A stretch of 64,000 bases of DNA from Gentiana macrophylla (GCA_026214975.1 CM047806.1:98417811-98481810), one strand, 5' to 3'. Positions 1 to 11,396 are shown, numbered from the stretch's first letter. Program-made: numbers and translations. The notes: a model not told the origin generated them from the letters alone.

Positions 1-235
1 AATTTTGCCGAATTTTGCTAATATCATCAGAAGAAAGGACACTAAGACAACCTTTAGGACCCTTTCCATCCATCTTAGTCACTAGCTTCTTTGATTCCCT
101 AGGGACAGAAGAGGATGCACCTATGGGTTCACCGGAAAGTGGCTAGGGAAGATGATCGGAGTGAGCAGATGGTGAAACAGGGTTATGTGAAGGTGATTCG
201 CTACCCCTATATGATTCTGTGACGATACTAGACAT
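1..235 (-). pseudogene. 5' end of an unidentified minus-strand ORF, running off the window
   Basis: Reading leftwards from an ATG at 235-233 gives a Ser/Pro-rich start (MSSIVTESYRGSESPSHNPV) that is open for 30 codons, meets a TAG at 145-143, and is then open again to the window edge. The composition resembles the N-terminal leader of plant retrotransposon gag or transposon proteins, but no domain is visible. It could equally be a chance ORF. The as-1-like site at 429-448 lies upstream of it on this strand. Confidence 0.25.
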
Positions 236-239
236 GAAT

Positions 240-1455
240 AAATGCAGAAAGAAGAAGCAGAAACCGGAGAAATGCTTACTTGAAATTTGGAGTTTTGGCT
301 AATGAAATAGCGAAATGGCTCTTCTCCAACTTTTCTCTGCCTTTTATGCTTGCAAGAATCCGAAAATGATTTGAACGGAAGTGATTAGGGGAGTTATAAC
401 CCCCTGCGAATCGCGAGAATCAAGGCAATGACGTTATGGTTGACGTAAGATGAAGCGTTAGGTGCCGTTACGTCACACCGCAAAGCTACAATCAGTTAGG
501 GTTACAGGTGGCGGGCTTTTTCCCGCCCAGACGAGGATCCAACTCGTAGACGATTTCAAAATGGCAGATTTGACCTCGGAGAACGGGAGTCACCTCTCTC
601 AAGTATGGGGGGCTTATGACGATACAGGGTTTCACCCCTCCATGTGTCGTCTATCGGTTGGTCTTCACGTTATGAATAAGTACCAAGGTATGTGTGTCGA
701 GGCTCGAGGTAGTCTATGACGATCGACGTTCGAGCAGTGTAGGATAAGGTTTCTAGAGTCGGCTACCGCAAGTCAGTTTAGTCAGCGTCGAGGACAGAGT
801 CCGCACCAGCTACGAAGCCCGTTATCAGCATGATAACTTGGGCAATGGGCAAGGCCCATTAAGGGTAAATATGACAATTGCTAAGACCGACCTAATATTA
901 GGGTTAGGGCATGCATTGTCATTATAAATACCACGTTCCAGGAACTACGTGAGGCTTGATTCCTGGAAAATTACAGGATACGTAGGCAATCTAAGACAAG
1001 TTCTTAGACTCAGCCGCAAATCATAAAACTAACCACGACGTTCTTGAGGCATTAGGGTTTTGGGGTGTTCATCGCTAGATTCATTCAGGCCCGGATTAAT
1101 TAGATGACATAATTTGTCATCGTCAGTACCGTCTGGATACCTTGAGACTATCACCGACGTTTAACTTTATGGCCTCTTGGTGAGGCTTCACTATGGTGTT
1201 GTACTATTGATTACTCGGTGAAACATAAGTTACGTCTATGCATGCGTCAAACATTGACATTATGCATAGATTCTGCTATTGTAATGTGTAAGCTTTGTTT
1301 GTCTCTGTAACAAGATACATGTAAGTCTGAATGAAATAATGAATGTTAAATGATTGGTTACATTAGATTTACGATCATGTTTATGCCTTTCAAGATGTTT
1401 TCTCATGTACTTTTCTAAATTATGTATTCGTTTTAAACTTTTGTTATTCAAGTCT
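240..1455. other. No gene recognised; LTR-like or promoter-like non-coding DNA
   Basis: This stretch is less AT-rich than its surroundings and has no convincing ORF. It contains an as-1-like bZIP site (429-448), a TATA-like TATAAATA near 924 on the plus strand, and several short direct and inverted words. The arrangement of a bZIP site, a TATA box and a downstream leader resembles the U3/R part of a plant LTR, but no second LTR copy is present in the window to prove it. Confidence 0.3.
429..448. promoter_or_regulatory. as-1-like element: two TGACG motifs 7 bp apart
   Basis: TGACG occurs at 429-433 and 441-445 with exactly seven bases between, the spacing of the plant as-1 element bound by TGA-class bZIP factors. 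A third, inverted copy (ACGTCA) is at 470-475. The spacing is seen directly; binding is inferred. Confidence 0.45.
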
Positions 1456-1458
1456 TGT

Positions 1459-2240
1459 AAGAAGATTTATGTCATGCCTTTTGGCCTGACAAACAAGAAT
1501 CTCCCTTATTCTTATTCTACATCTTACTAAGATTTTTAATGATCTAACTCCTTTATTTGGAATAAGAACATATACATGTTGAAGACGGGTTGGATGGCGA
1601 ACATTGAGATCAAGCTTAGGAATAAAGTAATAAAGTTCTTTGTGTTTTAAGAGTTTCTTTTTTGGACAATTTGAGTCGTAGTAAATGTAATCACTTAATT
1701 GTGATATGGTTTGACAACAGTTGTAATCGGTTGAGTTAGTTAATTGATGTCCCTGAGGGTCAGGTTCATGAGTCTCTTTCTTGTTTCTTTTATTTTGGGG
1801 ACTCGTAAATTACCGAATATGACATGATGCCTATATACTCGAAATGTCAAGTGCCGAACATCCCTTTTCCACATAGAGAAATGGTATCCGGGACAAGAAC
1901 ATTACAATTGGTATCATAGCCTAAGTTAGGAGAACGTGGGAGACACTACATTAGGAAAGCTTGGGTTTGAACACATCTGCCTAGGATTTGAATTTTGTAA
2001 GGTGTAATTTCTTGAAGTATAGACCACTTATCAGTTGATTTGTTAAGAAAGGATATAATATCTTTGGTAAGGTTGATCAGAGTGCACATCGGTTGATTTG
2101 ATGAGGCATAGGTTTTATCCAGCTTTGAGGACGAAACTTTGTTTAAAGAGGAGAGAATGTAAAACCCCGACTTCTTGTGCATTATAATTTAAGATATTTC
2201 CATATCTATATACTATATAATGAGAGGAAGCTGAGCATAC
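1459..2240 (+). mobile_element. Relic of a Ty3/Gypsy-type retrotransposon
   Basis: Three parts are recognisable in the plus direction. At 1459-1497 a short reading KKIYVMPFGLTNK matches the conserved VMPFGLTNAP block of Gypsy reverse transcriptase. At 1908-1921 a primer-binding-like TTGGTATCATAGCC follows an LTR-like end (...ACATTACA, 1906). At about 2145-2157 a purine run is followed by TGTAAAACCCCG, a typical Gypsy LTR start at 2158. Only about 240 bp lie between primer site and polypurine tract, so the internal region of that copy is almost wholly deleted. The order of the RT scrap before a primer site implies two overlapping relics. The extent of the right LTR is unknown. Confidence 0.5.
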
Positions 2241-3470
2241 AACGCTCCACGTCTCCCCTTTCTTCAACTTTTGGCTTGCTCCCTGCTGACATGTGGTAAG
2301 CTTTGGGCTTGACACGTGTCAGATTCTTTTCTATGCAAAAAAAAATCCAATTGGAAGAAATCCAGCTAAGAATTGAATCGTTTATCCTTTGGATATAATA
2401 ATGATCGTCCTTTTGTACAAAGCTCTTGCTTTTTGGAAAATTATATTCTTTCTGTCTTCCACTGTCCTTCAATACATTATTCAAGCTGTGAGGAAGTTTC
2501 ATTTTGTATGTTCTCTGTTCCGGTCCCCTGATGACATTATGAAGATCCCAGACATCAGAAAACCGATTGTTTTGTGAAATCATCGGAATCGGTTTTCTTT
2601 TGCCCAAAAGATTTCATCTAGTTCTGAAACACATTAATGGAGGATTTCGCTACTGAAACGTTTATGAGCTCATGCGGATTTGGTTGTCTGTGTAAGGATT
2701 TCCATTATTGTTGTGAATTCGTTTATTACTTGTTGTTAGTGTTTTTACATTTGGGGTTTCTTGAATCATATTCACTTGATCCGGTGGATTTGGGGGTTTG
2801 CTCTGACTGGTAATAGATTACTTTGATTCGATTTTGATTGATAGAGGCCGATATGGATAGGTGTTTATTGGATCTGCGGAAATTACCTCCTTAAATAGGT
2901 AAAGGTGTGTGAATCAATTAACTGCTACCAGTACACATTAACTCATTTTGTATAATGAATCATATTTTTCTAAACATGCTAGCTAAAGTTTCCCCAATTT
3001 GATTCTTCAAGTTCTTGATGAATATGAACCTCTGGGCTGTTTTTTTGGAATTGTCCTGGTACAGGGGAGGTCAGTTTAGTTTCTTATATGTCTCTTTCCT
3101 TTCATATTTTGATTTTAACAGTTTGAATGTTGAGTTAAATGTTATATTTGTAATCTTCTTTAGCTAAATAGCTGCTATTTATGTGTATGAAAAGGCAAAG
3201 ATAGCATTTTTTGTGTGTTTTGATAAATTTGAGGTGTTTGCTGAAAGATTATACTGTGCTTGATTGATTTCATGTTGGGTTTTTGGTGGAAATGCTTTAA
3301 TTTTGCCCTTTTCTGTTTCTTTCTGATTTTCTGTTTGATTTGTTTTTAATTTTTTAGTTGTTAAGTTATAATAATGTAATTTCCATTGAAAAAGACATGA
3401 GCATTTAATATTGAAAACATAGCGATTTTATAATGAAATTTGATTAAAACAATAAGATAATCATGCAAAG
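2240..3470. other. No gene recognised
   Basis: T-rich, low-complexity plant intergenic DNA. Short ORFs on both strands overlap each other and show no motif. It holds a palindromic G-box (2311-2320) and otherwise nothing that can be supported. Confidence 0.4.
2311..2320. promoter_or_regulatory. Palindromic G-box (GACACGTGTC)
   Basis: A perfect 10-bp palindrome with an ACGT core, matching the plant G-box/ABRE class bound by bZIP and bHLH factors. It lies about 150 bp inside the putative Gypsy 3' LTR. There is no supported gene immediately downstream, so its role is uncertain. Confidence 0.3.
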
Positions 3471-3572
3471 AGTTAAAGTTTCTTCACAGCAATCACCAGT
3501 ACACAAGCCAGGAGATTCTCATGTGATTCACCAGTACGACTGTTTGACGGATCTGTAAGGTTACAAGTCATA

Positions 3573-4066
3573 TTACATAACCAGGGACAGGAAGCTACTT
3601 GACCAAACACTCGACTCAAGAGCAAACTTAGAAAGATTATGGGGTATAGCATTAGCTTCTCTAGGTACATGCAAAATGCTACAGAAATCAAACTTAGTTT
3701 TACTAATCAAAATGTCATCTAATATAGCACTATTGGTGAAAGGAGGACCCAAAATAGCTAGCTTCCACAAAGATTTGAGTTTTCGTCCAAAATAGCTACC
3801 CTGAAGCCGGAGGGGTGTTCACCTTCCAGCAACATTAAAATAGATTTTGAGGGGCCCTGAGGGAGGAGACTTCGGATCAGAAGAAGACTGAGCATCATCA
3901 AAACATCTGGTCTGGTTGCTGAAGATGAGTCCACGTAAAAAAAAGCTTTGCTTTCCTTACATTCTTGAATAGACAAACCTTTCTCAAAAAGGGTTTCATT
4001 ATGATCTTTAGAGATTACACTTTGCATATCACCTGTTCTAATCCTGACTCCAGATGTTTCTTTCAT
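3573..4066 (-). pseudogene. RNase H-like (RVT_3 type) domain relic
   Basis: Two minus-strand reading frames, 3758-4066 and 3573-3770, together read like the plant RNase H-fold domain found at the end of non-LTR retrotransposon polyproteins and in free-standing copies. The first has GFRVAILDENSNLCGS, corresponding to the first beta-strands (usually 'G.G.VLRD..G'). The second has FDFCSILHVPREANAIPHNL, matching the usual 'F.FVPR.AN..AH.LA' block near the C-terminus. They are in different frames, and the central acidic region is not visible, so the copy is broken. It may be a LINE remnant or an old domesticated domain; no neighbouring reverse transcriptase was found. Confidence 0.5.
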
Positions 4067-4582
4067 GAAACTGAATACTAATAAGCCGTTGAAGTCAATC
4101 GGAAACAGTGTTGTTTAGTATGTAAATAGAAGGTTTTTGCTACATTGGTGTGTGATTAAGGTACGCTATAGATTTGAGAATATGCAGGTAATTTGTTAAC
4201 TCATCAACATGTTAAGTGGTGTGTTATTAGAGTAAACTAGAACTTTAGAAGTTTACGGGAAATTTGTTAACTCTTATATTAGAGTTCCACTTGCCAAAAA
4301 AATCGGCACTTTGGGTGGCACCATGAAAAAAGCCTACAGTCTTTTATTTGTATTAAGAACTATCGGTGACAACAAGTTGGAATGGCGCTACCTAATGGTG
4401 AATCCAAGTTTCCTGGAAACTCAAGCTCTGCTTGAGTGGTTAGTGGAAGTGTGATTTTTTGCACTCACGTCATTACAAACATAGTTTTTGATGTTGTATT
4501 GTCCTCACACCTTGAACCTGCTCTAGGTATACTAGAAATGCAAAAGTGATTGCACATTGATCCAGTCCAAGGCTTAAAATTA

Positions 4583-5606
4583 ATGATGGCTTCGCCTCGC
4601 CGCCAATCGATCTTCGAGATAATCACGTGAGCGTGTGATTTCTTCTGTTGATGTGGTATGCGGCCTTTAGCTTTTCTTTATGATGTGCATTTTCTTGGTA
4701 TCTTGAGCTACATGCATTGTGGTTAATTTTGTTTCTCTTCATGTACCAATTAAGACTGTCTGGGTTTCTACAATGATGGAACTAATGCCGGCGCAAGAAA
4801 CATTGTGGAATAGTGTGTGTGATGGTTGTAATAAATCACTCACTATTGGTTGGACCCTTTCCTGTACTTTTTGTGGTGAAGACGAAGAGGTTATAATGCG
4901 GTAAGAACATAAATTCTTTTACCTATTATTTACTCGATTTTTTTGTAATAATTTACGAAGTACTGATGATTTTTTTGGCATTATGAAGCTGCCGCATCGG
5001 GGTTTTCTAAAATGATGAATCTAGAACAACTGGTGTTGCTACGCTGTTTTCACCAAATGCTGAAAAACTGACATGTTTTATAGCAGTCCAAGTTCAAACA
5101 TCAGAAGACGAGGTACTTATGTTACACATAGTGATTATATGTTAAATTGTTCTCCAATGACTATTAAACATGTATGCTTGGACACTTAATGTTGTGCATG
5201 AAAAATGTTTGTCGACCCACACCTAATGAGTTATTTTTTCTTTCAATTATTTACCCAACAAGTTCTTGAGGTTTTGATGACATACTTTGTTACGTTTGGC
5301 TAAAGCTAAAGGTTGCATACCACATCAGATTGAAACTCTGTTACACAAGAAACAAGTTTTTGATTTGTCAAATACTTTGACAGTGAATTCCGTGGTAATA
5401 TTGTGAGGAATTACCCCATACTTGAGCTTTACGCCCAAGAAGAAGTCGTTAAAGCAAGGAAGACCGCAGCTAATACATTGATTGTGACAGATACTCCCTC
5501 TCAGTTGATCGGTTCAAGTGTTGGTACAAGTGCAGGAGCCCCGCAGTTTTTGTATCTCAACTACGAATACAATCTTTCAGGAGATCGAGAGGGTCTGCTA
5601 GCATGA
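4583..5606 (+). pseudogene. OB-fold / RPA1-like gene fragment with exon-intron structure
   Basis: An ATG at 4583 opens MMASPRRQSIFEII and is followed by a consensus donor (GTGAGC at 4627). A second segment, about 4768-4901, contains a half zinc-finger pattern (CDGCN, later CTFCG) and ends at a GTAAGA donor. A third, about 5010-5110, reads TTGVATLFSPNAEKL and ends before GTACTT. A fourth, about 5290-5606, has LLHKKQVFDLSN and a Ser/Thr-rich tail with one frame shift near 5394. This order (Cys-rich module, then an OB-fold strand set) is that of the replication factor A C-terminal domain repeated in many plant genes and Helitrons. No complete domain is present, so a decayed partial copy is most likely. 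It is not close to the RPA1 gene at 51686-54775. Confidence 0.45.
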
Positions 5607-5699
5607 CAATGCTTGGTGTTTAGCCTCCATCCACAAATCGTATGCAACTTTTTTATGAGAATTTTGCTAAGGAAACTGCTGATGCAACAAGCAATTTAC

Positions 5700-6002
5700 G
5701 AGAAATTATCATTTCAGGTCATTTAAACACCTTTTATTTCATGTCAGGTCGGGTCAGACCTGACATTTTTTTTATGTCCCCTATTGAAATTTCCCTCTTC
5801 GTCTGTTGAAAATCCCCCCATTATGTTGAAATTTCAACAGGCTGGAGGAAATTTCAACAGGGCGAGGGGGAAATTCAACAGGTTGGGGGAAATTTCAACA
5901 AGGCGAGGGGGGAATTTCAACATGGGACATAAAAAAAATCAGGTCTAACCCGACATGAAATGAAATAAAAGGTGTTAAAGTGATCTGAAATTATAATTTC
6001 TC
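5700..6002. mobile_element. MITE-like element with ~85-bp inverted repeats and internal minisatellite
   Basis: The left arm starts GAGAAATTATCATTTCAGGTC at 5700; the right arm, read in reverse from 6002, starts GAGAAATTATAATTTCAGATC. Homology between the arms continues inward for about 85 bp, through GGTGTTTAAATGAC-type and CATGAAATAAAAG-type words to the GGGACATAA block. The centre (about 5785-5925) is four to five imperfect copies of a roughly 20-bp GAAATTTCAACAGG-type unit with G-rich spacers. No transposase is encoded. A clear target duplication was not found. Confidence 0.65.
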
Positions 6003-6329
6003 ATAGTTTACCCACTCCACAATCCGAGGAGCATGATGTTGTTGTTACTATGAGTGAAAGTAATTAAGAAAAGCAAGAATATTCCGAAGAAGAAGCAAAA
6101 GTGACTCATAGTTCACATTTGAAGTTGTAGCATCTTGTGCCTATTATTAATGTTAATATCCTCCATATTAATAAAATCCATGACTATATCCTTTCTATGA
6201 ATGTAAAAATATGCTCTTCTACATTTACGCCTTTAACGGGTACGGCGTGAGCATTGCCCCTAGTTTTATAAATTAGTTTTTCTTTTTCTTAATATTTTAA
6301 GGATATTTAAGCTTTTTTGGCCTACAAGT
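6003..6329. other. No gene recognised
   Basis: AT-rich spacer between the MITE and the dispersed repeat; only short chance ORFs. Confidence 0.4.
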
Positions 6330-6780
6330 CACATTAAAACCAACCCAGGCTCAAAAAATCCTATAAAAAAAACCTTCATACAGCCCAAGACTTCCCAAAT
6401 TTTATGCTTTCGAGGGCTGTATTAAATCCTCGGGGCTATCTTGGACCCTCTCCCCGGAAAGCACCCCTGACTTAGTTTTCAGGAGGCTGTGTTGGCTTTT
6501 TGGGTATGTTTACCAGATCACATCAGCGTTTTCGAAGCATTTTTTTATTTTTAATACAATTTTTGGGCTTAGATTCATCGTGTGAAGGTACGATCTAATC
6601 TATTCATAGTATTTCTTGGATTTGATCATAATTAGGTTAGATTCAAAGGGTACTCATTGTTTGATTTGTTGTTGGTTTGTAGATTCGCGTAGTTTTGGTA
6701 ATTGGTTGATGTTCATCCGTAGTTTGGCTCGTTTTTAAGGTAAGGATGTCTTTTTACTAAAAAGACTTGTTGTAATTTTT
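6330..6780 (+). repeat. Dispersed TATA-bearing repeat, copy 1
   Basis: This stretch is recognisably homologous to 57750-58200 in the same orientation. Shared blocks include the TATAAAA (6362-6368), a purine/pyrimidine leader, 'cccggaaa(g/t)c(a/g)ccc', 'acttagttt(t/c)(c/t)aggag' and a downstream 'ttcgttt..aaggat/ttcttatcaaaaag' block. The layout looks like promoter, 5' leader and first intron of a gene family, or part of a transposon. No ORF is conserved between the copies. Confidence 0.55.
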
Positions 6781-7044
6781 TAAATTTTTTAGAGTAAATT
6801 GCTTTCAAATAGTTTGCACATAATAAGTTATTTAGGGTATTATGTGTTGTACAAAGTATTTTCGTGTATTATGTATTCTCTGTAAATGTGTGCAGTTCTC
6901 TTTCTATGCTTTCGTTTAGTAGTTGGAGATTAGGTATTGGAAGGTAGGCGTCGTTATGGTTTTGGACTTTTTCTATGCTCAATTAGGTGGTTATAAAGAT
7001 GTAAACAATGAACTTGTCTTATGAAGACAGTTATTCATGGTTAG

Positions 7045-9448
7045 TGTTGTCAGTGTGACTTGATCTTTGCGTCTAAATCTGGTAGAAATAATGTCTGGGA
7101 TCAACTGAGTGATGTGTTTAAGTTTGGGAAGTCGGCTCAGATCCGTCTAACAGCTGAGTAAGAGTCGATTGAATCTGTTGAACACTTGTGAATCAGTTTT
7201 GCATCTGAGTTGGTTACACCTTGTGACTCAGTTGAGCTAAGTTATGTCTGGGTATTTATGGGATTTCTAACATGGGTCATTATAGCGGCTAGGGTTAGGC
7301 TTACAAGGCTATAAATACCAGCATTTATGGTAACCTAAGTGTGAATCTTATTGTAATTTTGTGTGTAATAAAAGTTCTTCTTTCAGTCCGTGGAGTAGTC
7401 GGCACAACTCTGAAAACTGTTAGGAAATCTATGTGGGAACGCAGCGGAATTTAAAATTTTATTTCTTTTTTTACCAGAATCGACTTCGTTTAAGCAACAA
7501 GCATAAAAGAAGTAGACATAGAATATACCTTGGATGATCTGATCGTCGCTTTATCTACGGTTGTATTTTCTGCCCGAAGCCGCCTAAGTGTTCGGCCTCT
7601 ACCGTTGATTCACACGAACAACCCGCCGGAATCCACCATTGGATTGCTACTAGAAAAACTCGGTTGCTAGACCGACCTTTTCTCTCTCTCAAAACTCTCT
7701 CTAAGAAGCTCTAATATTTTCTAGTAAATTAGAACTCTTCTAATTGTGATATTGCAAAAGAGCTTGACACTCACTACATATATATAGTGAAAGGTGCGCC
7801 CCATGTAGTCTCCCAATCTGATTCGGAAAAGCTTTTGAGTGGAGTAAGGAGAAAGAAAACATTTTACTAGTAAAATAAAGAAAATATATATTATAGATTT
7901 ATCTCATTTAATTTAATATCTCATATTAAATAAATCCAAGATATTGTCAATATCTATAGACTATCTTTATCATATTACCATAAATCAATTTGCACATTTG
8001 TGGATATCTATAATATATGATAATATTATTAATTAATTTGCACAATCCAAGTGTATCTTATACACTATTATATGCGCCCCTTATAGCCAAAAATTGGCTT
8101 CCGGAATATTCTTAATTAATGTAATACTATGATTAATCAATTCGCAAAATACATGTACATCATATATACAATATATTTCGTCATATACATCAAATATGTA
8201 TATTTAATTAATCAACATAATTAATATCTTGTATTTAATTTATTCATAACAAATAAATACCACTATATTAATTTATCACAATAACACTTTAAAGTTGAGA
8301 TAAAACTTTTCTTATTTGGTTATCACTATAACTGCATTTTAATCCGGCTAGATGTTCTTCTGTGTGTGACCCGATAGATTTCCAAATATGTTGGCCGTAG
8401 GCACATAGTGCATTTACTAAAATACCCTTCATACCTAACGATCACGAAATAGCGTCTAGCAACACATCGTGACTCCTTATCATCGGAAGAGTCAAATGCA
8501 ATGACTACTTTCATGTGAAACGGTTACCGTGTAAATAGAATCCTCTCGTGTTACAATATCCATACGGTCGTATCTCGAGTGTCAATATATTAACGACCGT
8601 ATCTTATGATCAGGATATCATGCTCTCTCGAAGTAACTCATTTACTTTGACTTTGAAAAGATTCACGAGAGTAAGATAATCTTTATAAAAAGGGTCTGTC
8701 GGATATTTACTCTTATTCATAGGATACGCGATTTCCGGACGAGTGACATGAATCTACGCATGCTTCAGTATCACGCCCAATCACTACCACATGATCGCCC
8801 AATGGCTAGGGGAAACCTCAATAGTGTCAAAGTATGACATTCCACACCGCGATGTCATGTAGACTTCGGTCTTAGGATCATTACACAACAGCCACATAGT
8901 GCGACACTTAATAAAGTAAATGGGTCAGTCTAACGTACGCATTCTCTAATACACGTCCACGTACAGTCCAAGTGTCCCTACACTTTGATAGATGTGAGAT
9001 CTATCCCCAATTTCAATAAGCTAGAAGACTTCTAATACGTGCTAGTCCAACCGTGCTATTAATGTCCCATTTAATAGCACATGCGACTAGAGACATTTAA
9101 GTATCAAACCTTTTAAAGTGAGTCGAGATCTCATCAACCATAAGCACCATTATGATTTCTCTTTCACAGTTTGACACTAAGGACGTTATCATATAGAAAT
9201 ATCGTAATTGGTCCGTTAAACGAACAAATATACATTAACAGAAATCCAAATATTATATGTATAAACATAAAGAAATAGTAGAAATGATCCGACCCGGTCG
9301 GATCCGGTCCAACCCGATTGGGTGTAGGACACTAATTCAACAAAACCATGTTAAATCTCTGCGTTCTTCTTGTTTATGTTTTTTGTGTGATAGTTATCAC
9401 GATATTTGGTATGTTATTCTGAGTCTTCGATTGCAATCTGTCACAACA
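7045..9448 (+). repeat. 5' LTR of element A, split by a solo LTR
   Basis: 7045-7417 plus 9343-9448 align with 43853-44057 plus 49359-49667. Shared landmarks include a TATAAATA near 7310, 'gcataataaaagttc'-type R region, 'tccgtggagtagtcggcacaac' and a common CAACA end. The insertion lies immediately after 'tctgaaaac' (7417). Confidence 0.8.
7418..9342 (-). repeat. Solo LTR of the F Copia family
   Basis: TGTTAGG at 7418 to TTCAACA at 9342, about 1.9 kb, aligns end to end with the three F LTRs at 16777, 24198 and 31602, including the GATCCGACC-C-GGTCGGATC palindrome (9286-9304). It has no internal region. Flanks are AAAAC (7413-7417) and AAAAC (9342-9346, sharing the terminal A), compatible with a 5-bp duplication. 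It is visibly more diverged than the F LTRs are from one another, so it is an older insertion or a sister subfamily. A solo LTR arises by recombination between the two LTRs of a full element. Confidence 0.85.
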
Positions 9449-9568
9449 AACTGGTATCAAAGCATAGGTTTTTTGGGAAATCTCTCCAGTTCGAGCAGAT
9501 TTGATTGTCACACGGGTCTTCATTGATGCTAGGTTCTAGAATCATGGTATGTTCTCCGATAAGAGAAG

Positions 9569-10285
9569 ATGTCAGCTATGAACTTGAAAATCGACAAGTT
9601 TCCAGGGAGGAACAGTTTTAGTCTATGGAAAATCAAGATGGGGGCCTTGTTAAATCAACAAGGATTGTGAACTCCTATATCCAATAAAAAAAGATGCCAG
9701 TTCTAATGAAATGGCTATTTTGGATGAGAAGGCACATTCAACCATCATGTTGTGCCTATCAGATGATGTTATCACAGAAGTTGCAGAGGAAGAAACCAAA
9801 ACTAGGCTTTGGTCGAAGCTTGAGAGCATGTATATGACTAAGTCATTAACCAACAAGTTGTTGCTGAAACAACGTCTATTTAGTTTGAGAGATCGTCTTG
9901 ATCAGTTGAACACAATATTTATGGACTTGATGAATATTGATGTTAAGATTAAGGATGAAGATGAAGCTCTAATCATGTTGGTGTCATTACCAGCATCATA
10001 TGAATACTTTGTGCATTCTTTTATTGTTGGGAAGGATACTGTGTATTTGGAGGAGGTGAGATCACCTCTCCATGCAAGGGAGCTGAGGCATAAGGCAGTT
10101 GCAATCCAAGAAATCTTGGGAAGATGAAATCCAAGAAATCTGGTTCCAAAGGTCCAGAGTCCACAGATATTTGTAATTACTGTAAAAAGAACGTGCATTG
10201 GAAGACCAATTGTCAAAAGAAGAAGAAGCATCATGAGATCAATTCTGGCACGACTGTTGTTGCGGCTGAGCAGGACTAAGATGAG
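9569..10285 (+). pseudogene. Copia gag of element A
   Basis: From ATG 9569 the reading has the Copia gag opening 'KIDKF.GRN.F..WK.KM..LL' and later the central helical part (ORF 9711-10127). It ends with a CCHC zinc knuckle at 10172-10213, CNYCKKNVHWKTNC, in which the usual glycine before His is replaced. Gag forms the particle shell and binds the RNA genome. The frame is broken by stops near 9668 and by at least two shifts, so no full-length product can be made. The homologous gag of element C (44721-45420) shares the same N-terminal words. Confidence 0.75.
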
Positions 10286-10297
10286 GATCTGGTTCTA

Positions 10298-11396
10298 GTG
10301 GTAGGAGAATCAGCACATCACACTGATGTATGGATTCTAGACTCCAGATCATTCTATAATATTTTTCTGCACATAGAGTGGTTCTCAACCTATGAGCAGA
10401 TAAATTATGGGCATATTTTAATGGCCAACAGCAAGGTCTATTACATAGTTGGGTTTGGCTCGGTTCAACTAAGTACATATGATGGTAGATTCTGCACACT
10501 AAAAGATGTTAGACATGTACCACAGATGACCAACAATTTAGTATCTCTTAGTCTATTAGACAACAAAGAGTTCAAGTTCAGAGGTGAAGGAGGAGTATTG
10601 AGTGTCTACAAATATTCAGGTGTGGTCCTTAAGGTTGTCAAGAAGGGAACCTTGTATGTGTTACAAAGCTCTATTGTATCTGGTTCTACTATTGTTCCAT
10701 CATCAGAAGTTCACCAATCACAATTGACCAAGCTATGGCATATAGGACTTGGTCATATGGGTGAAAGAGGGATTCAAATTTTGTCAAAAGCTAATATTCT
10801 TGGGGGATATAAGGTCAAGAATCTAGACTTTTGTGAACATTGTGTGTTCAGGAAGCTACACAGGACCAAGTTCTCAAATTGCATACACAACACAAAGGCA
10901 TCACTTGATCATATTCAGTTTGTTTGTTCGGGGACCATCAATGGTGGAATCTTTGGGTGGTCACGGGTATTTTGGGTCTTTCATGGATGATATTTCAAGA
11001 ATGACTTGGGTGGTGATGATGAAGCACAAAAATGATGCATTAAATAATTTCAAGCAGTGGAAGGCTCTAATAGATAATTAGATAGGGAAAAAGATCAAAA
11101 GGCTTCGTACAGATAATTGTCTGGAATTCTGCTGGTCTAAGTTTTATCAGTTCTGCAAGGATGAGGGTATTGCCATGCATCACACAGTCAGAGATACCCC
11201 TCGGAAGAATGATGCAGCAGAAAGTATGAATCAAACTTTTTTGAAGAGGGTTAGGTGCATGCTCTTTAATTCTGGTTTGTCAAGAAGATTTTGGGCAGAA
11301 ATTGTCAGCACATCTTGCTACTTAATCAACAGTGAACCTCACATAAGGATCAATCTCAAAACACCAATTAAGATGTGGTCAGGAAAGCCTTCATAG
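10298..11396 (+). pseudogene. Copia protease, GAG-pre-integrase and integrase of element A
   Basis: The frame at 10298-10990 begins with a degraded protease active site (WILDSRSF instead of the usual DSGAS). It continues into the GAG-pre-integrase zinc site (LWHIGLGHMG ... CEHC). The integrase core continues in a second frame: DDISRMTWVV at 10990-11020, then RLRTDN after a stop at 11080. A 'NDAAESMNQT' block (usually NGVAERMN) follows at 11208-11237, and the frame stops at 11396. Loss of the protease consensus and several shifts make it non-functional. Confidence 0.75.

Noticed and set aside
2206..2607. 133-codon minus-strand ORF
   Set aside because: No recognisable motif, overlaps plus-strand ORFs of similar quality and lies in the putative Gypsy LTR.
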